Part shown: piece after piece, positions 52,418 through 61,446 of the stretch
How the letters are laid out: each line of letters opens with the position of its first letter
How positions within the stretch are numbered: the stretch's first letter is position 1
Source of the DNA: Acidobacteriota bacterium
GTDB lineage: Bacteria; Acidobacteriota; Terriglobia; Bryobacterales; Bryobacteraceae
Assembly: GCA_947470805.1 (NCBI GenBank)
Contig: CANIVU010000003.1
Span: forward strand, 1 to 64,000
Direction: 5' to 3'
DNA: 64,000 bases
Notes under the pieces: generated by a model
What the model was told of the DNA's origin: nothing
The model's database searches: none
The model's input: only the letters and a program-made list of their open reading frames with translations
Program-made: the position numbers and the translations under genes

Positions 52418-54191
52418 CCGTGTACATCTCCGCCACCGCCGCCGCGTGAATCTCCAACACGCGCGACCGCCGCACCTTCATCGTCGGCGTCAACTCGCCG
52501 CCCTCAATCGAAAACTCCACCGGCAACACGCGGAACTTCTTCACCTGCTCGTAGGTGGCCAGCTGCACATTCGCCGCCTTCACGGCTTTCTTCACCGCCG
52601 CCTGCACCGGAGCCGACGCCGCCATCTCCGCCAGCGTCTTCCCCTTCAGCCCGTCCATCATCTCGGCCATCGCCGTGTTGATCGTAAACAGCGCCGAAAC
52701 AAACGGCTGCTTGTCCCCGGCCAGCACCATCTGGCTGATCAGCGGCTCGGTCTTGAACAACTCCTCCACCTTCGATGGATACACTTTCTTCCCGTTCGAA
52801 GAGACGATAATCTCCTTCTTTCGCCCGGTAATGGAAACGTACCCGTCTTTGCCAATCGCCGCGATATCGCCCGTGTACAACCACCCGTCGCGGAACGTCT
52901 CCGCCGTCGCCTGCGGGTCGTTGAAATACCCCATCCCCAGCGTCGGCCCGCTCACCAGCAACTCGCCATCGTCCGCCAGTTTCAACTGCACGCCCGGCAG
53001 CGCCTGGCCAATCGAACCAATCCTCTGCCGCCCCCGCAAATTCAGCGTCAGAATCCCCGCCTCGGTCAGCCCGAAACCCTCGTGCAACGGCATCCCGATG
53101 GCCTCATAAAACAGCGCCAGCTCTTTCGCCAACGGCGCCGCGCCCGACACCGCAAACGTCAACTCGCCGCCCAGCCGCTCCCGGATCTTCGAAAAAATGA
53201 TCTTGTCGAACAGCGCCAACGGCGCCCGCATCCACAGCGGCACCGTCTTGCCCGCCTGCCGCAGTTTCACCGCGTCCGCGCTCATGCCAATGGCCGCATA
53301 GAACAGCTTCTTCGCCCCTCCGCCCTTCTTCTGCACCTCCGTCCGGACGCTCGCATACACCCGCTCCCATACCCGCGGCGGCGCCAGGAAAAACGTCGGC
53401 TTGACGATCTTGAACTCGTGCGGCATCCTCGCCAGGCTCTCCGAAAAATGAACCGGAATCCCCAGCGCCAGCGGCAGCAGTTCAATCCCCAGCCGCTGCG
53501 CAATGTGCGCCGACGGCAGAAAAGCCAGCACGCGGTCATGCGGCCCCAGGTCAACCGCTTTCCGGCCGATATCCACGTTCGCCACCAGCGACCCGTGTGA
53601 AACTTCCACGAACTTCGGCGCCCCCGTCGCCCCCGAAGTCAGGTACAAAATCGCCCGCTGCTCCGGCATCACGCTCAACCGGATCCGCTCAAAATACTCG
53701 GCGTCCTCCTCCATTGCCGCCCGCCCCCGCCCGCGCAGCTCCTCCAGCGTCATCACGCCCTCAATCAACCCGCTCATCACCACCCAGCGGACGTCCAACT
53801 CCGCCCCGCCCGCGCCCATCAGCATCTTGTAGATCTTCGCGTCTTCCACGAAAACCACCTTCGCCCCGCACCGCCGCAACGCCGAAACCTGCTCCCCGGC
53901 CTGGCTGTTCACATACAGCGCCGCCGCCGTGGAGCCATTCGCCATAATCCCCACGTCCACCAGATAAAACTCGGCGCGCGTCTCACTGCCAATCCCGACA
54001 ATCTCGCCGTTCTCCACACCAATTGCCCGCAACCCGCAGGCAATCTCGCGCACGATATCCCGGTACTCCACCCACGAATACGTTCGGTATCCCCGCCCCT
54101 CTTTGCCGGAGACAGGCTGGTGCAAAGCCGCCTTCTCCCCCTGGCTGGCAACTGCCTCTTCCAGCAGCGAATACACTGTGCGCTTTGTCAT
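52398..54191 (-). CDS. Long-chain acyl-CoA synthetase / AMP-forming ligase
   Basis: A 597-residue ANL-superfamily ligase. The AMP-binding motif is seen as Y-L-T-S-G-A-T-G-A-P-K, with further A-8-type regions V-S-G-P-T-L-G-M-G-Y and Y-T-G-D-I-A; the catalytic lysine near the end lies in S-I-E-G-G-E-L-T-P-T-M-K. It activates fatty acids to acyl-CoA. The gene converges with tsaE, and it is divergent from the phosphatase family gene at 54235 with 43 bp between starts. It matches eukaryote-like long-chain synthetases (FAA/FadD15 type) in layout. Confidence 0.88.
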   Translation of the reverse strand: MTKRTVYSLLEEAVASQGEKAALHQPVSGKEGRGYRTYSWVEYRDIVREIACGLRAIGVENGEIVGIGSETRAEFYLVDVGIMANGSTAAALYVNSQAGEQVSALRRCGAKVVFVEDAKIYKMLMGAGGAELDVRWVVMSGLIEGVMTLEELRGRGRAAMEEDAEYFERIRLSVMPEQRAILYLTSGATGAPKFVEVSHGSLVANVDIGRKAVDLGPHDRVLAFLPSAHIAQRLGIELLPLALGIPVHFSESLARMPHEFKIVKPTFFLAPPRVWERVYASVRTEVQKKGGGAKKLFYAAIGMSADAVKLRQAGKTVPLWMRAPLALFDKIIFSKIRERLGGELTFAVSGAAPLAKELALFYEAIGMPLHEGFGLTEAGILTLNLRGRQRIGSIGQALPGVQLKLADDGELLVSGPTLGMGYFNDPQATAETFRDGWLYTGDIAAIGKDGYVSITGRKKEIIVSSNGKKVYPSKVEELFKTEPLISQMVLAGDKQPFVSALFTINTAMAEMMDGLKGKTLAEMAASAPVQAAVKKAVKAANVQLATYEQVKKFRVLPVEFSIEGGELTPTMKVRRSRVLEIHAAAVAEMYTATDDLL

Positions 54192-54234
54192 CGAACGTCA
54201 TCCTAACACGCGCCCCCGTTTACAATGGAGGGAG

Positions 54235-55005
54235 ATGAATTTCGAACGGGAATTGGCAATCGCTCGCCGCATCGTCACGCGCTCCGCTGACCTCTCCAAA
54301 AAGCACTTTGAAGCTGGGATTGAAATGGAGGACAAGTCCGACGACTCCCCCGTCACCAACGCCGACCGCGAAGCCGAAGTCTACCTCTCCGCCGCCCTCG
54401 AAGAAGCCTTCCCCGAAGACGGTCAAATGGGCGAAGAAGGCGTCTCCAAACCCTCCCGCTCCGGCCGCACCTGGATCATTGACCCCATCGACGGCACCCG
54501 CGACTTCATCCGCGGCAACGCCCAATGGGGCGTCCTGCTCGGCCTCGAAGTCGATTGCAAGCCCGCCGCCGGCGTCGCCCACTTCCCCATCGCCGAAAAA
54601 ACCTACATCGCCTCCGCCGGCGGCGGCGCCTGGTGCAACGATCGCCGCATCAGTGTCTCAAACGTCGACCGGCTCGACCGCGCTGTCGTCTGCGTCAACG
54701 GCCTGCAGAACAACAAAAAGTGGCCCCACCGCGACCTCATCCTCGATTTCGTTTCGAAGTTCTGGTGCTTCCGGTCCTTCTCCGGCTCACCGGACGTGAC
54801 GATGGTCGCCAGCGGCCAGGCCGACGTCTGGATCGAATCCAGCGCCAAGGCCTGGGACCTCTGCCCCATGAAGGTCATCGTCGAAGAGGCCGGCGGCAAG
54901 TTCTTCAACTTCGAAGGGACCGACTCCATCTACGCCGGCAACGCCTTGGTCTGCACCCCGGCCTTCGAACAACTCCTCCGGGACACCTTCGTCAACAAGT
55001 TCTAG
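54235..55005 (+). CDS. Inositol monophosphatase-family phosphatase (HisN/IMPase-like)
   Basis: A 256-residue Mg2+-dependent phosphatase with the signature W-I-I-D-P-I-D-G-T-R-D-F (about 82-93) and a C-terminal A-K-A-W-D-L-C-P motif holding the last metal Asp. The early motif E-E-G fits too. It may remove phosphate from inositol-1-phosphate or histidinol phosphate; residues around D-F-I-R-G-N favour the histidinol/HisN branch, but this is uncertain. GGAGG lies just before the ATG. It is alone on this strand. Confidence 0.82.
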   Translation: MNFERELAIARRIVTRSADLSKKHFEAGIEMEDKSDDSPVTNADREAEVYLSAALEEAFPEDGQMGEEGVSKPSRSGRTWIIDPIDGTRDFIRGNAQWGVLLGLEVDCKPAAGVAHFPIAEKTYIASAGGGAWCNDRRISVSNVDRLDRAVVCVNGLQNNKKWPHRDLILDFVSKFWCFRSFSGSPDVTMVASGQADVWIESSAKAWDLCPMKVIVEEAGGKFFNFEGTDSIYAGNALVCTPAFEQLLRDTFVNKF

Positions 55006-55292
55006 TTCCGGTTCCGCGCGGCCAGAAACTCAGAAAACCGCATCGGCCGCTCCGCGCCGTTTTCCATCTCGGCCTGCACGGCGTTCTCATACGCCTGCAA
55101 CGCCTTCCGTTTCGCCGCGTCGCCCAAGGAACAGCATTCGATGTCCAGGAGCAGTTCAATCTCCCAAGGTGCAAAGCGGCCTCGCTGAAAACCCGAACGC
55201 AGCAGTTCGTCCATCAAGACGCTGAACTGCGCCAATACAACCACGTTCTCTTTCGTCTCAGGCATGGGGGGCTCACCCCAGTTATCGGCCAA
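55002..55292 (-). CDS. Hypothetical small cytoplasmic protein
   Basis: A 96-residue protein with no signal peptide or recognised motif. It is predicted to be mostly helical and acidic, with a Cys-Cys pair (I-E-C-C-S) mid-way. An internal ATG at 55265 is also possible. It overlaps the DUF4126 gene by 11 bp at one end and the IMPase gene by 4 bp at the other, so it was probably cotranscribed with DUF4126. Confidence 0.6.
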   Translation of the reverse strand: MADNWGEPPMPETKENVVVLAQFSVLMDELLRSGFQRGRFAPWEIELLLDIECCSLGDAAKRKALQAYENAVQAEMENGAERPMRFSEFLAARNRN

Positions 55293-56172
55293 TCTCCGAA
55301 AAACTTGAGTCAGGCCGCCGGATACAGGCGCACCATTCCTTCGTCAGGTAAAACGTGGCCCCCTCAGACGTCCGCGCCACATTGAACACAAATCCCCACT
55401 CCACCCCGGGTTCCAACGCTCCCACCCGCAGCTCCTTCACGCGCCCCCACCGCCGAATCGTCAGCTCCCCCGTCTCCGGGCGCAACCACCCCGAAGTCAG
55501 CCGCGGCGCTCCCTTCACGCTCCTTGTAAACACCCTCACCGCCCCCGGCACCTCTTCCGCCGGAACAACGGAAAACCACGACGCCACCCGCCCGAACAAA
55601 CCCGCCAGCAAGAACCGCGCCACGCGAATCAGAAACGGCAAAAACGCCAAAATCCCCACAATCACCGCAAACATCAGCGGCAGCGCAATCCACGGATACA
55701 TAAACGCCAGTGCCAACAGCCCCACCACGCCAAAATCCTCCGCCACCGAAATCGCCGAATGCGTGGCCGGCTCCGGCGTCGCATGCGCCATCAGCCGGAA
55801 ACCCATCTTCGATGAATGCGTCCCTAACGCCAGCGTCCCCGCTCCCAGCATCGCCAATACCTTCACCATCGGGTCCATGTCAGCCGTTGCGCTCAGCGCC
55901 AGCAACGCCCCTCCCACCGGCCGGATAAACGTGTGAATCCCGTCCCAGATCGGCGTAAAAAACGGTACTTTATCAGCAAAAAACTCCGCTGCGTACATCA
56001 CCCCGGCCGCGATCAGCACCACCGGATGAGCCAGCAATCCCAACTCCCCCGGCATATTGTGCAACCAGCCATACCGAATGCCCAAACCCGTCACCAGCAC
56101 CGCCGCGTACAGGTTCAACCCCGCGCCAATAGCCAGCCCCAGGACGTTCGACAACAGCGACCAGTTCTCCAT
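55282..56172 (-). CDS. DUF4126 membrane protein
   Basis: A 296-residue membrane protein with about six N-terminal helices and a soluble C-terminal part. The N-terminal G-L-A-I-G-A-G-L-N-L-Y and the loop with E-F-F-A-D-K-V-P-F-F fit DUF4126. Its function is unknown. It follows the GlsB-like gene with no gap and overlaps the small hypothetical gene. Confidence 0.8.
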   Translation of the reverse strand: MENWSLLSNVLGLAIGAGLNLYAAVLVTGLGIRYGWLHNMPGELGLLAHPVVLIAAGVMYAAEFFADKVPFFTPIWDGIHTFIRPVGGALLALSATADMDPMVKVLAMLGAGTLALGTHSSKMGFRLMAHATPEPATHSAISVAEDFGVVGLLALAFMYPWIALPLMFAVIVGILAFLPFLIRVARFLLAGLFGRVASWFSVVPAEEVPGAVRVFTRSVKGAPRLTSGWLRPETGELTIRRWGRVKELRVGALEPGVEWGFVFNVARTSEGATFYLTKEWCACIRRPDSSFSEIGR

Positions 56173-56424
56173 TTATCCCCTCGACGCCACCATCCTATAC
56201 CCGAACAGCAGCACAATCGCGCCCACCACCGACATCAGGAACCCCGCCGGCTGCCCAGGCAGATACAGGCCCAGCGCCTGCCCCAGCCAGCTGCCGACAA
56301 AGGATCCCACGATCCCGATAAGTATAGTAACGATAAATCCGCCCGGATCGTTCCCCGGCATCAGGAACTTCGCCACAATCCCTACTACCAACCCGGAAAT
56401 CAGCGAACCAATAATGCTGAACAT
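56173..56424 (-). CDS. GlsB/YeaQ/YmgE-family small membrane protein
   Basis: An 83-residue protein with three hydrophobic segments rich in Gly: I-S-G-L-V-V-G-I-V-A-K and G-I-V-G-S-F-V-G-S-W-L-G. This matches transglycosylase-associated (GlsB/YeaQ) stress proteins. The start at 56424 is chosen since similarity begins there. It heads the GlsB-DUF4126-hypothetical run. Confidence 0.85.
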   Translation of the reverse strand: MFSIIGSLISGLVVGIVAKFLMPGNDPGGFIVTILIGIVGSFVGSWLGQALGLYLPGQPAGFLMSVVGAIVLLFGYRMVASRG

Positions 56425-56564
56425 CGCTTGCCCTCCGCGAAGTAGATGCCCCCGCCACCAACTTGTTACGTAACAGAAACCCCGAAAATCTCTGTTCCGC
56501 CCGGCCCGCTCCTCTGTCTCACCCTGTGTTGGCTCCTTCCGCCAACAGTTCTGAGGAGATAAGA

Positions 56565-57977
56565 ATGAATCTAACCCCAACACCGCGAGCAGCGTTTCTG
56601 GCCATGACGGCCTTCGCCCTCGCCGCGGTTCCCGCCGCCGCGCAGGTCACGCTGTACGGCACGCTATCCAATTTCGACGTGATCAACAACACCGGCGGCG
56701 AAGTCCACGGTTTCGAAATCGAATTCCAAGGCGTTTCCAGCGTCAACAGCTATTACAACTGGAACCGCTACGGCGCGCCCCAGGTGGTGCCGATCCCCAC
56801 CGGCGGCGGTGTCTACGTCCGCTGGATGTCCCCCTACGATCCCGCTTCGGGCACCTTCATCACCGGTACGCCCCTCAACAGCAACCCCACTCCCACCGCC
56901 GGCCATAGCTGCGTCATCGGGACGCAGTTCTACACCACCAGCGGCTGCGAACACTTCGGCCTCGCCACCGTCGGCAACCCCTCCCGCACCATCTACCGCT
57001 GGCTCGTCGCTGACCCGGCCAACCCCGGTCAGCTGAAAGCCTCCGCCGAACAGGTCGGTATCCCCGCCCCCATCTGGTCCGTCCAGCCTCCCGTCCAGCC
57101 GGCTCAGCCCGTTGTGATCGTGGCCGACATCGACCCGCCCATCCCGCCGCCCCCGGCCAAGCTCTTCGGCACCCCGCAGTGGATGAAGACCTATAAAACC
57201 GAAATCAACCGCCAGGTCAACCTCGACGAACTCGTCCCCGACAACCCGGTGGTTCCCGAAGCCGAAGCCCAGATCGAAACCCAGTGGGACCTCATGCAGA
57301 CCGAACTCGGCTCCAACCAGAAGCGCAAACAGAAGCGCGGTGGTCTCGGCGCCGGTAACAAAGCCGTCGTCCGCCGCCTGGAGCTCTACAAGTATGCCGG
57401 CGCCATCGACGCCGTTACCGGCCAAGCTCTCTGCATCGACCCCACCTGCACCGTTCCGGACCCCTCCGAAATCGGTGACTTCATCGGCGCCCAGAACGCC
57501 GCCGCCAACCTCAATGCCCCGGACGCCTACCCCGTCACCGTCACCGTCTCGGGCGATGGCTCGGTCGATGACGCCACCCGCGTCATCCGTTGCCCCGCCG
57601 CCGCCTGCTCCACCACGGTGAACACCGGCACCTCCGTCACCCTCACCGCCCGTAACGGCAAAGGGATCTTCGCCGGCTGGTCCGGCGCCTGCCAAGGCGT
57701 CAGCCCCACCTGCACCTTCAGCGTCAACTCCGCTGCGCCCGTCATCGCCCTCTTCAAGGCCACGTACAAACTGGTCCTGAAGACGAACGGTTCCGGCACG
57801 GTCTCCAGCAACCCCTCCGGCTCCTCCTTCCTCCAGGGCTCCTCCGTGACGGTCACCGCCGTCCCCGCGGCCGGCGCCACCTGGAAGGGCTGGGTCGGCG
57901 GCGGCTGCTCCGGCCTCGCCCTCTCCTGCACCACGACGATCAACGCCGACACGACGCTGACCGCCAACTTCCGCTAA
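56565..57977 (+). CDS. Exported protein with C-terminal InlB-like beta repeats
   Basis: A 470-residue exported protein. The signal peptide spans residues 1-26 (ending A-A-A-Q). The main part is unrecognised; it carries a Pro-rich stretch (I-P-P-P-P-A-K). The last 150 residues hold two divergent InlB B-repeat-like units: F-A-G-W-S-G-A-C ... C-T-F-S-V and W-K-G-W-V-G-G-G-C ... C-T-T-T-I, a pattern seen in bacterial surface proteins. GAGGAG precedes the ATG. A perfect palindromic terminator follows. Confidence 0.75.
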   Translation: MNLTPTPRAAFLAMTAFALAAVPAAAQVTLYGTLSNFDVINNTGGEVHGFEIEFQGVSSVNSYYNWNRYGAPQVVPIPTGGGVYVRWMSPYDPASGTFITGTPLNSNPTPTAGHSCVIGTQFYTTSGCEHFGLATVGNPSRTIYRWLVADPANPGQLKASAEQVGIPAPIWSVQPPVQPAQPVVIVADIDPPIPPPPAKLFGTPQWMKTYKTEINRQVNLDELVPDNPVVPEAEAQIETQWDLMQTELGSNQKRKQKRGGLGAGNKAVVRRLELYKYAGAIDAVTGQALCIDPTCTVPDPSEIGDFIGAQNAAANLNAPDAYPVTVTVSGDGSVDDATRVIRCPAAACSTTVNTGTSVTLTARNGKGIFAGWSGACQGVSPTCTFSVNSAAPVIALFKATYKLVLKTNGSGTVSSNPSGSSFLQGSSVTVTAVPAAGATWKGWVGGGCSGLALSCTTTINADTTLTANFR

Positions 57978-57991
57978 CCAACCACCAGACA

Positions 57992-58035
57992 CAGACAAAT
58001 CCTGGGTGACAGTCACCCAGGATTTGTCTGGCATT
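57992..58035 (+). terminator. Perfect 39-bp palindrome with T tail, strong terminator
   Basis: CAGACAAATCCTGGGTGAC (57992-58010) and its exact complement (58012-58030) flank a single base and are followed by GCATTTTT. It is unusually long and perfect for a simple terminator, and lies 14 bp after the InlB-repeat gene. Confidence 0.8.
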
Positions 58036-58080
58036 TTTCATCCCTCCCCAAGCTCCCACCAACGCGATAGCATAAGGGAA

Positions 58081-61000
58081 ATGCTACGGGTCCTCGCTTT
58101 CTTCCTCGCCCTCGCCGCCTTCGCGCAAGCCCCCATCGGCACCGTCGCCGGCACCGTTTCTGACGACTCCGGCGCCGTCGTATCCAACGCCGCCGTCACC
58201 GTCACCAACCTCGATTCCGGCCTCAAACGCGAACTCAAATCCGACAACTAGGGCCAGTTCGCCGCCCCCGCCCTCCCCGCCGGACGCTACGAAGTCCGCG
58301 CCCAATCCGCCGGCTTCCGCCAAACCCTCCGCGAAGCCACCGTCATCGTCGGCTCCACCACCACTGTCGATCTCAAACTCCAACTCGGCGCCGTCACCGA
58401 AACCGTCACCGTCGCCGCCGCCAACTCCCAAATCGCCTACGACGCCCACAAAGTCGATGGTGTCATCGGCCGCACCCAAATCGAAGCCCTCCCTCTAAAC
58501 GGCCGCAGCTTCCTCCAGCTAGCCTTCCTCGAACCCGGCGTCTCCGTCGGCACCCAAAGCCTCGCCCAATACAACGCCCAGTTCTCCGTCTCCGTCCTCG
58601 GCGGCTCCTCCGGCAAAACCGCCCTCACCGTCGATGGCGGCAACGTCCGCAACTCCCTCGAAGGCGGCACCGCCCAGAACTTCTCCCAGGAAGTCGTCGA
58701 AGAGTTCCAAATCTCCTCCGCCAACTTCGACCTCTCCACCGGCATCGCCGCCAGCGGAGCCATCAACATCGTCTCCCGCTCCGGCGGCAACGACTTCCAC
58801 GGCGGCGCCTACTTCTTCTTCCGCGACAACAACCTCTCCGCCTACCCCGCCCTCCGCCGCAACGCCTTCGCCCCCAACCCCTTCTTCGCCCGCCGCCAAT
58901 CCGGCGCCCTCTTCTCCGGCCCCATCAAGAAGGACAAACTGTTCTTCTTCAACATCGAAAACAACAACCAGGACGCCGTCGTCACCGTCCAGCCCGACTC
59001 CCCCTACTTCGCCAGCCTCGCCAGCAACTACTCCAATCCCTACGATGGCCGCCAGATCTCCGCCAAGTTCGATTACCGCATCAACACCAATCACAACCTC
59101 TTCGCCCGCTACTCCCACGACGGCAACAGCGGCTTCGGCCCCCGCTCCGGCAACGCCCTCCCCTCCAACTGGCTCGTCAACCGCAACTAGGCCGACCAGT
59201 CCATCTTGGGCGTCACCTCCACCCTCTCCTCCACCCTCGTCAACGACTTCCGCTTCGCCTACCAATACTGGAGCAACCGCAACCTCCACCCCACCGAAAA
59301 AGAGTGCCCCGGCTGCCTCGGCATCGGCCTCCCGGAAATGTCCGTCGTCGGCACCAATGTGAAATTCGGCAATACCGCCAACGCCCCGCAAGGCCGCGAC
59401 ATGCGCCGCTACAACATCGTCAACAACATGACCTGGCAGCACGGCGCCCATCGCATGCGCTTCGGCGGCAGCTATGAAAACCATCCCTTCTCCGGCTACT
59501 GGGCCTTCGGTGATCCCGCCGCCGGCCAACTCTGGGGCCCCGACATCATGGTCGCCAACCGCATCCCGCTGGCCGCCTTCGGCCTCCCCAATCAGTTCTC
59601 GACCAACGCCGACGTCCTGAAACTCCCCCTCGCCGTCTTCGCCATGGGCATCGGTGACCCATCCCAGCCTCCGCCCTACAACAAAGACCAGGCCTCCAAC
59701 AACCGCCGCTACCACGCCTACTGGCAGGACACCTATCGCCTCAGCCCCAAGCTCACCCTGAACTACGGCCTCGCCTGGCAATTCGAATCCACCCTCGTCA
59801 ATGGCGATCTCTCCAAGCCCGCCCTCCTCGCCCCCATCATGGAGAGCCTGAACCCCACCAAGCCCACCTACACCAACTGGAGCCCATCCCTCGGCTTCGC
59901 CTGGAACCCCTTTAAAAATGGGAAAACCGTCATCCGCGGCGGCGGCGGCTTCTACTTCGACACCACCGAAATCTCCCAGCGCTTGGGCGAACGCGCCGCC
60001 ATCGGCCCCGTCGGCAACGGCCGCCAGCAGATCGGCGGACAGTCCATTCCCAACCCCACCGCCGGCATCGTCAACCCCATCCCCGGCGTCCTCCCCAACG
60101 TCAACGTTGGCACCCCGCTCGACTTCCGCACCCTCCCCACCGGCTTCCGCTTCTCCAACCTCATGGCCATCCTGCCCCAGGTCCGCGCCGTCGCCGAAGC
60201 CGCCACCGCCAACCCCAATCCCAACGATCTCTCCGTCCGCAACATCAACATTTCCAAACAGGGCACCGACATCTACCCCTACCGCTACGGCCCCGGCTAC
60301 TCGCGGCACTTGACCCTCGGCATCCAGCGTGAAGTCCGCAAGGACCTCGTCGTCACCGCCGATTTCGTCTACCGCCACGCCTTCCGCGAAGATCTAGGTT
60401 CGCTCGATTACAACCGCTTCTTCCGCGCCTCTGGCCCCGTCATCCCCCGCTGCACAACGACGGCCCAAGCCAACGACCCCAAAGCCAACTGCTCCACCGG
60501 CTCCATCGGCATCCGCACCTCCGCCGGCCGCTCCGTCTACCGCGCCCTGCTCGTCAAAGTAGACAAGCGTTTCGCCAAGCGCTACCAGTTCCTGGCCAGC
60601 TACGCCCTCACCGCCGCCCAAGGCATGAACGGCGTGACGAATCTCGATAACTGGTTCGAAAACTGGGGCCCCTCTGGCGGACGCCATTCGCTCAATGTCA
60701 GCGGCATCGTCGATCTCCCTTGGAAGTTCCAGCTCTCCTTCATCTCCAGCATGGGCACCAGCGGCGCTTACCGGCCGCAAGTCGGCAGCGTGGATCTCGA
60801 CGGCGACGGCCAGGATACCAGCTTCCTCCCAGGCTGGAACGTCCCCGACCGCAAGCCCACCAAGGAACGGTTAGAAAAAGCGGTTGCCGCCTGGAACGCC
60901 GCCTATCCGGACCTGGCCAACGGCCAGCGTCCCCGCACCAGCCGCGGCCAAACCATCCCCAAGCTCACCCTCCCCTCCGACTACAGTTTCGGCGACAACT

Positions 61001-61227
61001 TCAGCTCCCAGGACCTCCGCCTGACGAAGGTGTTCCTCTTCAAAGAACGCTACAAGCTCAACGTGTTCGCCGAAGGCTTCAACATCTTCAACATCGCCAA
61101 CCTCGGCGGCATCAGCAGCCAACTGAACAACCCCGCCAGCTTCGGCGTACCAACCAGCCGCGCCGGCCAGGTCTTCGGTTCCGGCGGCCCCCGCGCCTTC
61201 CAACTCGGCGCCCGCGCCACCTTCTAA
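58081..61227 (+). pseudogene. TonB-dependent receptor (Oar-like) with two in-frame TAG codons
   Basis: A 1048-codon reading frame for a full-length receptor: signal peptide, carboxypeptidase-regulatory domain, plug and barrel ending in R-A-T-F. The frame is open apart from TAG at 58249-58251 (codon 57) and 59188-59190 (codon 370). I translated between them: G-Q-F-A-A-P-A-L-P-A-G-R-Y follows the first, and A-D-Q-S-I-L-G-V-T-S the second, so no frameshift has occurred. Both stops have the context CAACTAGG. It is probably a young pseudogene or a product of read-through; a sequencing error at one site is possible. The rest looks under coding constraint. Confidence 0.75.
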
Positions 61228-61267
61228 AGGGGCCGCTCCCCAGCCGCACTATCACTTTCCCTTATAT

Positions 61268-61292
61268 GGGGACAACCACCCTTGTCCCTTTC
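61268..61292 (+). terminator. Hairpin after the interrupted receptor gene
   Basis: GGGACAA (61269-61275) pairs with TTGTCCC (61282-61288), followed by TTTC. It is a moderate terminator candidate 41 bp after the receptor stop. Confidence 0.55.
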
Positions 61293-61446
61293 TACTGATT
61301 TTCATAGGTTTCCTTCCGAAAACCATACCAACTGCCCGCACCGGTGAGCGCTGACCACCGCCCGCTACGCCCCCCCCCAACCCCAACGGCAAACGCACAC
61401 TCCTCCACGCGGAGGGGCAGCCCGATCCGCCCCTCCCAACCCAAAA

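Noticed and set aside
56664-58034. 456-codon minus-strand frame over the InlB-repeat gene
   Set aside because: Low-complexity Gly/Val/Asp/Ala string antisense to a gene with signal peptide, ribosome binding site and terminator.
58519-60378. 619-codon minus-strand open frame opposite the interrupted receptor
   Set aside because: Gly/Ala/Val/Glu-rich with no motif; high GC third positions of the real gene create it. The plus strand clearly encodes a TonB-dependent receptor.
58081-61227. Genome-wide reassignment of TAG as a sense codon
   Set aside because: Several confident genes in this window end in TAG (for example vapC, tsaE, the IMPase-like gene and the receptor at 20353), so TAG is a normal stop here.
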